This document shows, one piece after another, positions 20,196 through 28,049 of a stretch of DNA of 64,000 nt. Position numbers and translations under genes: made by a program. The notes below the pieces were generated by a model. The model made no database searches. It was given only the letters and a program-made list of their open reading frames with translations, and was not told the origin of the DNA. The stretch is taken from the NCBI RefSeq assembly GCF_010509575.1, contig NZ_CP048437.1:2418001-2482000 (forward strand), read 5' to 3'. Source of the DNA: Faecalibacterium duncaniae (GTDB lineage Bacteria > Bacillota > Clostridia > Oscillospirales > Ruminococcaceae). Each line of letters begins with the position of its first letter. The first letter of the stretch is position 1.

Positions 20196-20591
20196 ATGCA
20201 GGAACAGAACATTGCACAAATGCTTGAAAATCCATTCATGCAGTACAATCACATCGAGATCGTATCGGTAACGTCGGACAGCGCCGTCATGTCGCTGGAC
20301 ATCCGGCGGGACACCACCAACATCTACGGTTATGTGCACGGCGGCGCATTTTTCACCATGGCCGACTGCTGTGCCGGGCTGACTGCCCGCTCTGACGGGC
20401 GGCAGTATGTCACCCAGAATGCTTCGGTCAATTTCATCCACAACGTCAAAGCCGGTCACCTGACAGCCCGCGGCCGGACGGTCAGCCGCCGCCGACACAT
20501 CTGTGTGGTGGCTGTGGAGATCACAGACGAGACCGACACCCTGTTATTTTCCAGCACCTTTTCCATGTACTGTATCAGCGCCGAGGGCTGA
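20196..20591 (+). CDS. PaaI-family hotdog-fold thioesterase
   Basis: A 131-residue single hotdog-fold protein of the PaaI/YbgC-like group. VHGGAFFTMADCCAGLTAR (about 48-66) is the signature helix region with its conserved HGG, and the C-terminal strands fit the family. It should hydrolyse a small or aromatic acyl-CoA in the cytosol. The gene lies on the other side of the LacI regulator from a CoA-transferase operon and shares its operator motif. It may therefore serve the same pathway, releasing CoA from a product or a stalled intermediate. The substrate is unknown. Confidence 0.87.
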   Translation: MQEQNIAQMLENPFMQYNHIEIVSVTSDSAVMSLDIRRDTTNIYGYVHGGAFFTMADCCAGLTARSDGRQYVTQNASVNFIHNVKAGHLTARGRTVSRRRHICVVAVEITDETDTLLFSSTFSMYCISAEG

Positions 20592-20603
20592 CTGCTCTTT
20601 CTT

Positions 20604-20646
20604 CCCCGCACTGCGCACGTTTTGCGTGCCGGTGCGGGGCTTTTTT
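20604..20646 (+). terminator. intrinsic terminator of the thioesterase gene
   Basis: CCCCGCAC (20604-20611) pairs with GTGCGGGG (20632-20639); an inner GCACG/CGTGC extends the stem, and a run of T follows at 20641-20646. Confidence 0.88.
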
Positions 20647-21685
20647 ATTGTGCGGCGTATTCTGTCAGCGGCCCGCAGCTCTCCCTGGGAACATACTCGA
20701 TCGGCAGCAGTCGGCTTTCCGGCGTGGCAATCCGACCGTCCAGCTGCCCCAGCACCAGCTGGATACACTCCCGCGCCATATCCTCCATGGGCAGATAGAC
20801 CACGCTCAGGCTCGGGATCGAAAAAGCATCGGATTCCTCCGGGCCGTTGCCTACAGCGATCAGCCGGGGCAGCTTTTCGCCGATATATCCGGCCTCACAA
20901 AAAGCCCGCAACGCACCATGCGCAATGGCCGAGGAACCGCAGAACACTGCGTCCGGCAGCTGCTGCTTCCACTCATGCCGCAGCCGATGCGAAACCGCCT
21001 CGTAACCGCCTCGTATGCTGTTATCACAATACCGGTTGGCCAGGATCGTCAACCCGTGTTGCTCCCCTTCCAGCCGGAACCCATGCATCCGGTTTTCCAT
21101 CCCCTCAAAGACCGGGCTGCTCGTCAGAACTGCCGCCGTCTTGCATCCCTGATCGGCAAAAGCCCGCGCCGCCAGAGCACCCATCTTCAGATCATCCACA
21201 TTGACGCTGCAATACCCATTGCAAACACGGTTGTACAGTACCACCGGGATTGGCAGCTGCGTGTCCTCCAAAAACTGCAGGTCCGCATAGGACGCATTGC
21301 AGATGATGGCCGCATGGCAGTTTGCGCCACTGGTCAGTGCCTCGCTTTCCTTCAGGTGGTCGTTGACATACGGATAGATGACCAGCCGCACCGGACGTGC
21401 TGTTTTTTCGATCTCGGCCCGCAGACCATCCCAGAAGCGGAGCATCATGCTGGCTCGGAAATCCTGTGCCCAGAACATGGCCACCACCAGCTCATTGGCA
21501 CCGCTGCCGCCCCGCAGACTCCGGGCGGCCATATTGGGCTGGTAGCCAAGCCGTGCCGCCGCCGCAAAAATTTTTTCCTGCGTGGCCGTGCTGATCTTCC
21601 GCTCTGCCGCCTTGCCGCCCAAAACAATGCTGACCGTACTGGACGAGATCCCGACCTCCTGCGCGATCTGCTTGATCGTAACCAT
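20645..21685 (-). CDS. LacI-family transcriptional regulator
   Basis: A 346-residue LacI-family protein. The N-terminal helix-turn-helix and hinge read VTIKQIAQEVGISSSTVS and GYQPNMAARSL, and the rest is a periplasmic-binding-protein-like ligand domain. The ATG at 21685 has GGGGA eight bases upstream; a GTG four codons earlier lacks a site. It is divergent from the atuA-type operon and convergent with the thioesterase gene. A matching palindrome sits at each of those two promoters, so it probably represses both and responds to a pathway compound. Confidence 0.92.
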   Translation of the reverse strand: MVTIKQIAQEVGISSSTVSIVLGGKAAERKISTATQEKIFAAAARLGYQPNMAARSLRGGSGANELVVAMFWAQDFRASMMLRFWDGLRAEIEKTARPVRLVIYPYVNDHLKESEALTSGANCHAAIICNASYADLQFLEDTQLPIPVVLYNRVCNGYCSVNVDDLKMGALAARAFADQGCKTAAVLTSSPVFEGMENRMHGFRLEGEQHGLTILANRYCDNSIRGGYEAVSHRLRHEWKQQLPDAVFCGSSAIAHGALRAFCEAGYIGEKLPRLIAVGNGPEESDAFSIPSLSVVYLPMEDMARECIQLVLGQLDGRIATPESRLLPIEYVPRESCGPLTEYAAQ

Positions 21686-21717
21686 GCTCTTCCCCACCTT
21701 TTTCTGATATCAGGTTT

Positions 21718-21746
21718 ATTGTACCCGTTTCCCCGTATCTTGACAA
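21718..21746 (-). promoter_or_regulatory. promoter of the lacI-family gene
   Basis: On the minus strand TTGTCA (21741-21746), 17-base spacer, TACAAT (21718-21723), about 30 bases before the start codon. Confidence 0.75.
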
Positions 21747-21866
21747 GCCAAAAAAGCCTCTCCAATCTCAAACCAGCCGTTTTTGTGCACTCTGTATATT
21801 TTTCTTTTTTCTTTTTAGCCGTTTCAACAAAGTTGCATTTCTTTTCCTCCAAACTTCGTTTTTTTC

Positions 21867-21895
21867 TTGACATTAGTAAATCGTTGTACTACACT
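21867..21895 (+). promoter_or_regulatory. promoter of the atuA-CoA-transferase-transporter operon
   Basis: Consensus TTGACA (21867-21872), 17-base spacer, TACACT (21890-21895). The spacer is occupied by a LacI-type operator. Predicted transcript start is about 21902, giving a leader of about 70 bases. Confidence 0.85.
21876..21889. promoter_or_regulatory. LacI-type operator inside promoter spacer
   Basis: GTAAATCGTTGTAC matches the perfect palindrome at 20157-20170 in 12 of 14 positions and fills the space between -35 and -10. It also forms part of a longer imperfect repeat, AATCGTTGTACT with AGTACGACGATT (21879-21908, 11 of 12 complementary), so a second half-site may lie over the transcript start. 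Confidence 0.7.
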
Positions 21896-21910
21896 CAGTA
21901 CGACGATTGA

Positions 21911-21935
21911 GTCAAACGTTATACTGATGTTTGAC
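21911..21935. promoter_or_regulatory. inverted repeat in the atuA leader
   Basis: GTCAAAC (21911-21917) and GTTTGAC (21929-21935) are exact reverse complements 11 bases apart, just downstream of the predicted transcript start. It is either a second operator or a leader hairpin. Confidence 0.45.
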
Positions 21936-21972
21936 GCTGATATCACCTTTCCATTTATAAGGAGGCTATCGA

Positions 21973-23343
21973 ATGAAGAAAGTTGCAATCGGCGGTGGCC
22001 AGGGCTTCTGGGGCGACAGCCCGGACGCGGCCATCCACATGATCCGCAATGCCGATATCCAGTATATGGGCTGTGATTATCTGGCAGAGCTGACCCTTTC
22101 CATCATGGCAAAGCAGCAGCTCAAGGACCCCACCAAGGGCTTTGCGCCCGACTTCACCACCCGCATCCTGAAGGAGGCCGGCAAGGAAGCCTGGGACAAG
22201 CACATCAAGATCTGCACCAACGCAGGCGGCATGAACATCAATGGCTGCGTGGACGGCATCCGCCAGTGGGCAGAAGGCAACAGCATGAGCGGTTATAAGA
22301 TCGGTTATGTGACCGGCGATAACATCAAGGATAAGATCCCGCAGCTGCTGAAGGATGGCTGGACCTTCCCCAACTTCGACTACGACGGCAATTTCAACGA
22401 TATTCTGGACAAGATCTACAACTGCAATGTCTACATCGGCCATGAGGGCATTGAGGGATGCCTGGCAGAGGGTGCCGATGTGGTCATCACCGGCCGTGCG
22501 GCTGACAGCGCCCTGTTCCTGGCTCCGCTGAAGTACGAATTTGGCTGGGCTGCTGACGATTGGGACAATCTGGCCCGCGGCATCATGGCAGGCCATCTGC
22601 TGGAGTGCGGCGGTCAGGGTGCCGGCGGCAACTATATGTACGACTGGCGCAATGTCCCCCGCATGGACGAGCTGGGCTTCCCCATCGCAGAGCTGACCGA
22701 TGATACCTTTGAGATCACCAAGGCTCCCGACTGCGGCGGCATCATCTGCGAACAGAGCTGCAAGGAGCAGTTCCTGTACGAGGTCCACGATCCCGCCAAC
22801 TACCTGACCCCGGATGTCAACGTGGATATCAGCCATGCTACCATCACTCAGGTGGGTGACAACCGTGTCCGCATCGGCGGTGTCAAGGGCAAGCCCCGCC
22901 CCGACACGCTCAAGCTCTGCGTGGGTTACCACAAGGGCTGGAAGACTGTTTCCATGCTGAGCTTTGCATGGCCTGATGCCTACGAAAAGGCTCAGTACTG
23001 CGCCGAGGTCATCATGAAGAAGATGCAGCGCCGCGGCATGAAGGCCGACGACATCCACATCAGCTACATCGGCCTGAACAGCCTGCATCTGGGCGTGGCC
23101 GATATGAGCGAAGAGGCACTGAAGAACCTGAACGAGTGCGTGCTGCGCATTGCTGTGTTCAGTGAGGACAAGAGCGAGTGCGCCAAGATCATTCCCGAGA
23201 TCAGCCCTCTGCAGCTGAACGGCCCTCCGGGTGCCTCCTTCTTCGGCGGCCGTGCCCGCGTGCAGGAAGTGATGGCACTGTGGCCCACCACCGTGCCCCG
23301 CGATGCCGTACAGGTTGAAAGTCACATTCTGGAGGTGAAGTAA
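21973..23343 (+). CDS. AtuA-family protein (DUF1446; acyclic terpene utilisation type)
   Basis: A 456-residue cytosolic protein recognised as the DUF1446/AtuA family from its start VAIGGGQGFWGDSPDA and motifs such as CTNAGGMN, VVITGRAADSALFL and LLECGGQGAGGNYMYDW. The family is named for Pseudomonas citronellol/geranyl catabolism, but no enzymatic activity is firmly established. In many homologues a ferredoxin-fold C-terminal domain is fused; here it is the next gene. AAGGAGG lies eight bases before the ATG. It opens a LacI-controlled operon with a CoA-transferase and a carboxylate transporter, so it probably acts on an acyl-CoA or hydroxy acid. Confidence 0.85.
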   Translation: MKKVAIGGGQGFWGDSPDAAIHMIRNADIQYMGCDYLAELTLSIMAKQQLKDPTKGFAPDFTTRILKEAGKEAWDKHIKICTNAGGMNINGCVDGIRQWAEGNSMSGYKIGYVTGDNIKDKIPQLLKDGWTFPNFDYDGNFNDILDKIYNCNVYIGHEGIEGCLAEGADVVITGRAADSALFLAPLKYEFGWAADDWDNLARGIMAGHLLECGGQGAGGNYMYDWRNVPRMDELGFPIAELTDDTFEITKAPDCGGIICEQSCKEQFLYEVHDPANYLTPDVNVDISHATITQVGDNRVRIGGVKGKPRPDTLKLCVGYHKGWKTVSMLSFAWPDAYEKAQYCAEVIMKKMQRRGMKADDIHISYIGLNSLHLGVADMSEEALKNLNECVLRIAVFSEDKSECAKIIPEISPLQLNGPPGASFFGGRARVQEVMALWPTTVPRDAVQVESHILEVK

Positions 23344-23344
23344 G

Positions 23345-23674
23345 ATGGCAGAGATCTATCTGAACGATATTGCTCACGGCCGCTCCGGCGACAAGGGTGA
23401 TACCAGCAATGTCTGTGTGTATGCACGCAAACCGGAATACTATAAGATCATTGAGCGCGAGGTGACCCCCGAAAAACTCAAAGCCTACTTTGGCGACATG
23501 GTCAAGGGCGAGATCACCCGCTACGATGTGCCCAGCCTGAACGGCTTCAACTTTGTTATGAAGCACGCTCTGGGCGGCGGTGCCACCATGAGCCTGCGTC
23601 TGGACAGCCTGGGCAAATCCATGGGCAGTGCCGTGATGCGCATGAAGATCCACGTTGAGGATGGAGAGCTGTAA
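23345..23674 (+). CDS. AtuA C-terminal-like (ferredoxin-fold) small subunit
   Basis: A 109-residue protein whose N-terminus IAHGRSGDKGDTSNV is the hallmark of the domain found at the C-terminus of AtuA-type proteins. It ends with GGGATMSLRLDSLGKS. The start lies one base after the stop of the DUF1446 gene, so the two products probably form one complex equivalent to the fused protein. Its activity is unknown. Confidence 0.83.
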   Translation: MAEIYLNDIAHGRSGDKGDTSNVCVYARKPEYYKIIEREVTPEKLKAYFGDMVKGEITRYDVPSLNGFNFVMKHALGGGATMSLRLDSLGKSMGSAVMRMKIHVEDGEL

Positions 23675-23675
23675 C

Positions 23676-24890
23676 ATGAGTGAACATATGGCATTGGAGA
23701 ACCTGACGGTTCTCGACCTGACCCGTGTGCTTGCCGGCCCCTTCTGCACCATGATGCTGGCTGACATGGGCGCAAACGTCATCAAGATCGAGGTCCCCAA
23801 AGGCGGTGACGACACCCGCACCTATCCCCCCTTCCGTGCCAAAAATCTGAATGGTGAGCGGGAAAGCGTCTATTTTGCCAACATCAACCGCAACAAAAAG
23901 GGGATCACCCTGAACCTGAAGGCCCCTGAGGGCAAGGAGATCTTCAAGGAGCTTGTCAAAAAAGCGGATATCGTGGTGGAAAACTACCGCCCCGGCGTGA
24001 TGGACAAGCTGGGACTGGGCTATGATGTCCTGAAGGAGATCAATCCCCGCATCATCTATGCGGCGGTCTCCGGCTTCGGCTGCTACGGTCCCTACCACCT
24101 GCGTCCTGGCTATGATATTCTGGCTCAGGCCATGGGCGGTATGATGTCCATCACCGGTTCCAAGGGCGGAGAGCCCACCCGTGCCGGTTCGGCGCTGGGT
24201 GATATTCTGGGCGGACTTCATGTAACCATCGGCATCCTTGCCGCAGTCAACGCCCGCACCATTACCGGCAAAGGGCAGCGGGTGGACGTGAGTCTGATGG
24301 ATAGCATGATTGCTGCCACTGAGAACACTGCCCTGAAGTACATCGAGACCGGCAACATCCCGGCCCCCATGGGCAACCGTTATGCCGCTGTTTCCCCCTA
24401 CGACAGCTTCACCTGCAAGGGCGGCAAGGTCATCATCGCGGCAGGCAACCAGAAGCTGTACGAAAAGCTCTGCAATGAGGTGTTGGAACGCCCGGACATG
24501 ATCACCGATCCCCGGTTCGTGGATATGCCGGGCCGTCTGGCCAATCAGGATGCCATTGCCGAGGTCATTGAGGAGCGGATCAAAGATCTGACCCCCAACG
24601 AGGCCGCCGAGCTGGTACTGGCCCACGGCATCCCCGCAGGCCCCATTATGAACATCAAGGAGATCCTGGACGATCCCCATGTCAAGGAGCGCGAGATGTT
24701 CGTGGAAATGGATCATCCCACCCTGGGCAAGGTCACCGTGAACGGCTGTGCCATCAAACTGATGGACACCAAGCCCTCTGTGCGCACTCCCGCTCCCCAG
24801 CTGGGGCAGAACAACCGGGATATCTTTGAGGGTGTTCTGGGCATGACCGAAGAGCAGTTCAACGCTCTGCACGAGAAACAGGTGTTCTGA
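23676..24890 (+). CDS. class III (CaiB/BaiF-type) CoA-transferase
   Basis: A 404-residue family III CoA-transferase. It shows the N-terminal LDLTRVLAGPFCTMMLADMG, the VVENYRPGVMDKLG and ISGF-like AVSGFGCYGP motifs, and GKGQRVDVSLMDSM, where the catalytic Asp of the family lies (about 200-215). The chosen ATG (23676) has GGAGAG upstream and overlaps nothing. It should move CoA between carboxylic acids, here probably activating the acid brought in by the next gene's transporter or recycling CoA from a product. Confidence 0.92.
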   Translation: MSEHMALENLTVLDLTRVLAGPFCTMMLADMGANVIKIEVPKGGDDTRTYPPFRAKNLNGERESVYFANINRNKKGITLNLKAPEGKEIFKELVKKADIVVENYRPGVMDKLGLGYDVLKEINPRIIYAAVSGFGCYGPYHLRPGYDILAQAMGGMMSITGSKGGEPTRAGSALGDILGGLHVTIGILAAVNARTITGKGQRVDVSLMDSMIAATENTALKYIETGNIPAPMGNRYAAVSPYDSFTCKGGKVIIAAGNQKLYEKLCNEVLERPDMITDPRFVDMPGRLANQDAIAEVIEERIKDLTPNEAAELVLAHGIPAGPIMNIKEILDDPHVKEREMFVEMDHPTLGKVTVNGCAIKLMDTKPSVRTPAPQLGQNNRDIFEGVLGMTEEQFNALHEKQVF

Positions 24891-24930
24891 TCTCTGACCA
24901 CCTTTACACACATTATTGAGGAGAAATCAC

Positions 24931-26364
24931 ATGCTGGCAGTATTAGGGTTCGTCACCATTCTGCTGGTGCTGGCACTGATCATGAGCAAGAAGGTCTCTA
25001 CCCTTGTAGCTTTGATCTTTGTTCCCGCCATCACCGGCTTCATCGCAGCATTCATCAACGCCCCCAATGTCATCATCCAAGCCGCACAGGCTGCTGCTGA
25101 AAAGGCCGGAACTGCTTATGTTGAGCCGGTCATCACGTTCGGCACCCGCTTTACCAAGGCACTTTCCATCCTCAGCGCAGATTATATGGGCAAGGGCCTG
25201 AGCAGCATTGTTGCCACCGGTGTCATGTTCATCTTTGCCATCCTGTTTTTCAGTACCTGCTCGGATGCCGGTGTCTTTGATCCTATCATCAACCGCATCC
25301 TGAAGTTTACCGGCGAAGACCCCGTCAAGGTCTGTATCGGCACCTTCCTCATCGGCTGCATCTGCCATCTGGATGGCTCCGGTGCCACCACCTTCCTGAT
25401 TGCCATCCCCGCCTGTATGCCCCTGTTCCAGAAGCTGAAAATGAACCTCTGGGTAGAGGCTACCATCGTGGCACTGGCCGCCGGTATCATGAATGTTATG
25501 CCCTGGGGCGGCCCCACGGTCCGTGCAGCCGCAGCCATGTCCGGCCTGGGCTATGAAGTCACCGGCAGTGAGCTGTGGGTGGGCATCATGCCCGCCTGGA
25601 TCGCAGGCTTGGTGACCTGTCTGCTCGTCGCGGCTTTCCTGGGCAAAAAGGAAGCCAAGCGCATTGCTGCAGGCATCCCCGCGCAGGAGGTCACTGGTCT
25701 GACCGAAGCAAAGACCACCAACACCTCCAACGAACTGGCCCGCTCCGGCTGGCGCTGGTACTTCAATGTGGCACTGATCCTGGTCATCCTGTACATCCTC
25801 GTTACCAACCGCCTCAGCCCGGCTGTCACCTTTATGATCGGCTACTGCGTCCTGCTCATCGTCAACTACCCCAGTGTGGATCTGCAGCACAAGATCATCA
25901 ACAGTCACGCACAGGCCGCATTCCTGATGGTCTCCATCGTCTTTGCCGCAGGCGCATTCACCGGTGTGGTCAAAAATTCCGGTATGCTGGCTGCCATGAC
26001 CGACGCTCTGGTCTCCATCATCCCCACCAGCATGGGCACCTTCATTGCCCCCATCGTCGGCCTGTTCAGCGTTCCGCTGAGCCTGCTGTTTGACCCAGAC
26101 TCCTACTACTACGGTGTTATGCCTGTCATCGCCAACGCTGTTTCCGCCATGGGCGGCAACGCACTGGCTGTGGCAAAGGCTTCCATCATGGGCCAGATGA
26201 CGCTGGGCTTCCCGCTCAGTCCCCTGACGGGTGCCACCTTCCTGCTGCTGGGCCTTTCCGGCCAGGACCTGGGCGACCACCAGAAGCACACCCTCCCCTA
26301 CGCATGGGCTGCATCTGCTATTATGGTCGCTGTGGGCTGCGTAGCCTGTGGGCTGCTGTTCTGA
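24931..26364 (+). CDS. CitMHS-type citrate/carboxylate:cation symporter
   Basis: A 477-residue membrane protein with about 12 hydrophobic segments. Conserved parts of the CitMHS family are visible: ILFFSTCSDAGVFDPII, CHLDGSGATTFLI and MPWGGPTVRAAAA in the first half, and DPDSYYYGVMPVI and FPLSPLTGATFLL in the second. GAGGAG precedes the ATG. Characterised members carry citrate, often complexed with a divalent metal; other tricarboxylates are possible. As last gene of this operon it is the likely entry point for the pathway. Confidence 0.9.
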   Translation: MLAVLGFVTILLVLALIMSKKVSTLVALIFVPAITGFIAAFINAPNVIIQAAQAAAEKAGTAYVEPVITFGTRFTKALSILSADYMGKGLSSIVATGVMFIFAILFFSTCSDAGVFDPIINRILKFTGEDPVKVCIGTFLIGCICHLDGSGATTFLIAIPACMPLFQKLKMNLWVEATIVALAAGIMNVMPWGGPTVRAAAAMSGLGYEVTGSELWVGIMPAWIAGLVTCLLVAAFLGKKEAKRIAAGIPAQEVTGLTEAKTTNTSNELARSGWRWYFNVALILVILYILVTNRLSPAVTFMIGYCVLLIVNYPSVDLQHKIINSHAQAAFLMVSIVFAAGAFTGVVKNSGMLAAMTDALVSIIPTSMGTFIAPIVGLFSVPLSLLFDPDSYYYGVMPVIANAVSAMGGNALAVAKASIMGQMTLGFPLSPLTGATFLLLGLSGQDLGDHQKHTLPYAWAASAIMVAVGCVACGLLF

Positions 26365-26451
26365 GGTCTCACCAAAAGAAACACCTTCCTCCTTTTTCAC
26401 CCATTCCTTCATTCTGATTCCGAAACGTCTGCCGGGCGGAGTACCCGCAGC

Positions 26452-26524
26452 ACGCCACGGAATGCGTGCAAACCAGCAGACTTCCACCCGGTGCTCCGGG
26501 TGGTGTCGGCTGGTTTTGCCGTTT
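26452..26524 (+). terminator. multi-hairpin terminator-like structure
   Basis: AAACCAGC (26470-26477) pairs with GCTGGTTT (26509-26516), enclosing a perfect 8-bp hairpin (26484-26491 with 26496-26503, loop TGCT); TTTTGCCGTTTTT follows. A small GCACGC/GCGTGC hairpin precedes it. It most likely ends the transporter operon; no clear promoter is seen between here and the next gene at 26571, so some read-through may feed it. Confidence 0.65.
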
Positions 26525-26570
26525 TTGAAGGATACCACCCTGCCCTTGGGGCAGAAAGGAGTTTTCTCTT

Positions 26571-28049
26571 ATGCCCGAGCCCATCCAGACTCCTGTTCCT
26601 GCGGCGGACGAACTGGCCGCACAGGTGCTGCTGCTGGCACAGAGTCGGTTGACTGCCGACCTGCGTTTTTTATCCTCCGCTCTGGAACAGCTGAAGCCGA
26701 TTCCCGTCCCTGCGCTGGACACCCTGTTTGCCGGGGATGGCCGCTGCTTATACTATTGCCCCGAGACGCTGCTCCGCACATTCCGGGCACAGCAGTCTGT
26801 GCCCACACGCGCCCTGCTGCATGTCACCCTGCACTTTCTTCTGGGGCATCCCTTTCAACGGCAGGAAATGGATCACCGCCTATGGAACCTTGCCTGCGAC
26901 ATTGCCGCAGAGGAAGTCATCCGGGAACTGGAGATCCCCTCCTGCGCCCTGCCGGATGATGCTATGCAGGACAGCTGGCGCAGCCGCCTGCAGGATGCCT
27001 GCCCTCACCTGACGGCAGAAGCCATCTATAATTTTCTGCTGGAACGGCAGTACCCCGCCGATGTTCTGGCGGAATTGACCCAGCTTTTTTCCCGGGACAG
27101 CCATGCGCTCTGGTATGCTGCGCCACGGCCCTGCTCTCGTCCGGCCCCCAACGGACAACTGCTGCCCGCCGGGGAGGATGAGGATATCACCAACGAGATC
27201 GAACTGCGCAAAGCCGACACCCGGGACGAAACGCTGCAGCAGATGCAGCAGCGGCAGAAGGAAGCCCTGCGCAGACAATGGAAGCAGCTGGCCCGCCAGG
27301 CCAAGACTGATCTGGAGACCTTCAGCCGCCGTCACGGCAAGCGTGCCGGAGCATTGATGGATGGGTTAGAGCCTGTGACCTTTGAGGAATGCGACTATAC
27401 CGACTTTCTTCGCCGGTTCGGGGCACAAAACGAGGTGCTGCAGCTTTCCGAGGACGAATTTGACCTCATCTATTACACTTACGGTCTGCGCACCTACGGC
27501 AACATTCCCCTGGTCGAGCCGCTGGAATACCGGGACGACAAGCGCATCCGGGAATTTGTGATTGCCATCGACACCTCCGGCAGTGTGCAGGGCGATATCG
27601 TTCAGAGCTTTTTGCAGCGCACCTGCGATGTTCTGCGGCAGAGCGGTTCCTTCACCGAGCGGGTAGATATCTATCTCATCCAATGCGATGCCGAGGTGCA
27701 GAGCGTGGAGCGGCTGACCAGTCTGGACCAGCTGCATGAGCTGATCCCCCGGCTGAAGCTCCGGGGCTTCGGCGGTACCGACTTCCGGCCGGTGTTCGCC
27801 TATGTAGACAGGCTGCTGGAAGAGAAAAAGCTGACGAACCTCAACGGCCTGCTCTATTTTACCGACGGCGTGGGCACCTACCCAGAAAAATCCCCTGCCT
27901 ACAAGACTGCCTTCATCTTTAACCGTGACGACCACATCAGCCCCCACGTTCCCAGCTGGGCCATCCGGGCTGTACTTACCACTGACAACATCCGCCTGCT
28001 TGAACCGCAGAAGACCCGAACCGAGGAGGACACCGAACCATGGATATAG
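26571..28049 (+). CDS. VWA-like protein with N-terminal putative metallopeptidase domain (DUF2201 type)
   Basis: A 492-residue cytosolic protein. The N-terminal half carries an HxxxH in LLHVTLHFLLGHP (about 82-94) and a downstream AAEEVI helix, as in the DUF2201 putative metallopeptidase family. The C-terminal half is a von Willebrand A domain with the MIDAS motif FVIAIDTSGSVQ (about 325) and a later GFGGTDFRPVFAY. AAAGGAG precedes the ATG. It overlaps the MoxR-type ATPase gene by 10 bases. VWA/MoxR pairs act as chaperone or metal-insertion machines in characterised cases; the client here is unknown. Confidence 0.85.
   Translation: MPEPIQTPVPAADELAAQVLLLAQSRLTADLRFLSSALEQLKPIPVPALDTLFAGDGRCLYYCPETLLRTFRAQQSVPTRALLHVTLHFLLGHPFQRQEMDHRLWNLACDIAAEEVIRELEIPSCALPDDAMQDSWRSRLQDACPHLTAEAIYNFLLERQYPADVLAELTQLFSRDSHALWYAAPRPCSRPAPNGQLLPAGEDEDITNEIELRKADTRDETLQQMQQRQKEALRRQWKQLARQAKTDLETFSRRHGKRAGALMDGLEPVTFEECDYTDFLRRFGAQNEVLQLSEDEFDLIYYTYGLRTYGNIPLVEPLEYRDDKRIREFVIAIDTSGSVQGDIVQSFLQRTCDVLRQSGSFTERVDIYLIQCDAEVQSVERLTSLDQLHELIPRLKLRGFGGTDFRPVFAYVDRLLEEKKLTNLNGLLYFTDGVGTYPEKSPAYKTAFIFNRDDHISPHVPSWAIRAVLTTDNIRLLEPQKTRTEEDTEPWI

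Noticed and set aside
21879..21908. 30-base inverted repeat as a TetR-type operator
   Set aside because: No TetR-family gene is near, and the left half is better explained by the 14-base LacI-type motif that has a perfect copy at 20157-20170.
26410..26570. Structured leader as a riboswitch ahead of the VWA gene
   Set aside because: Several hairpins exist, but no known riboswitch core could be recognised and the last hairpin with T-run explains itself as a terminator.
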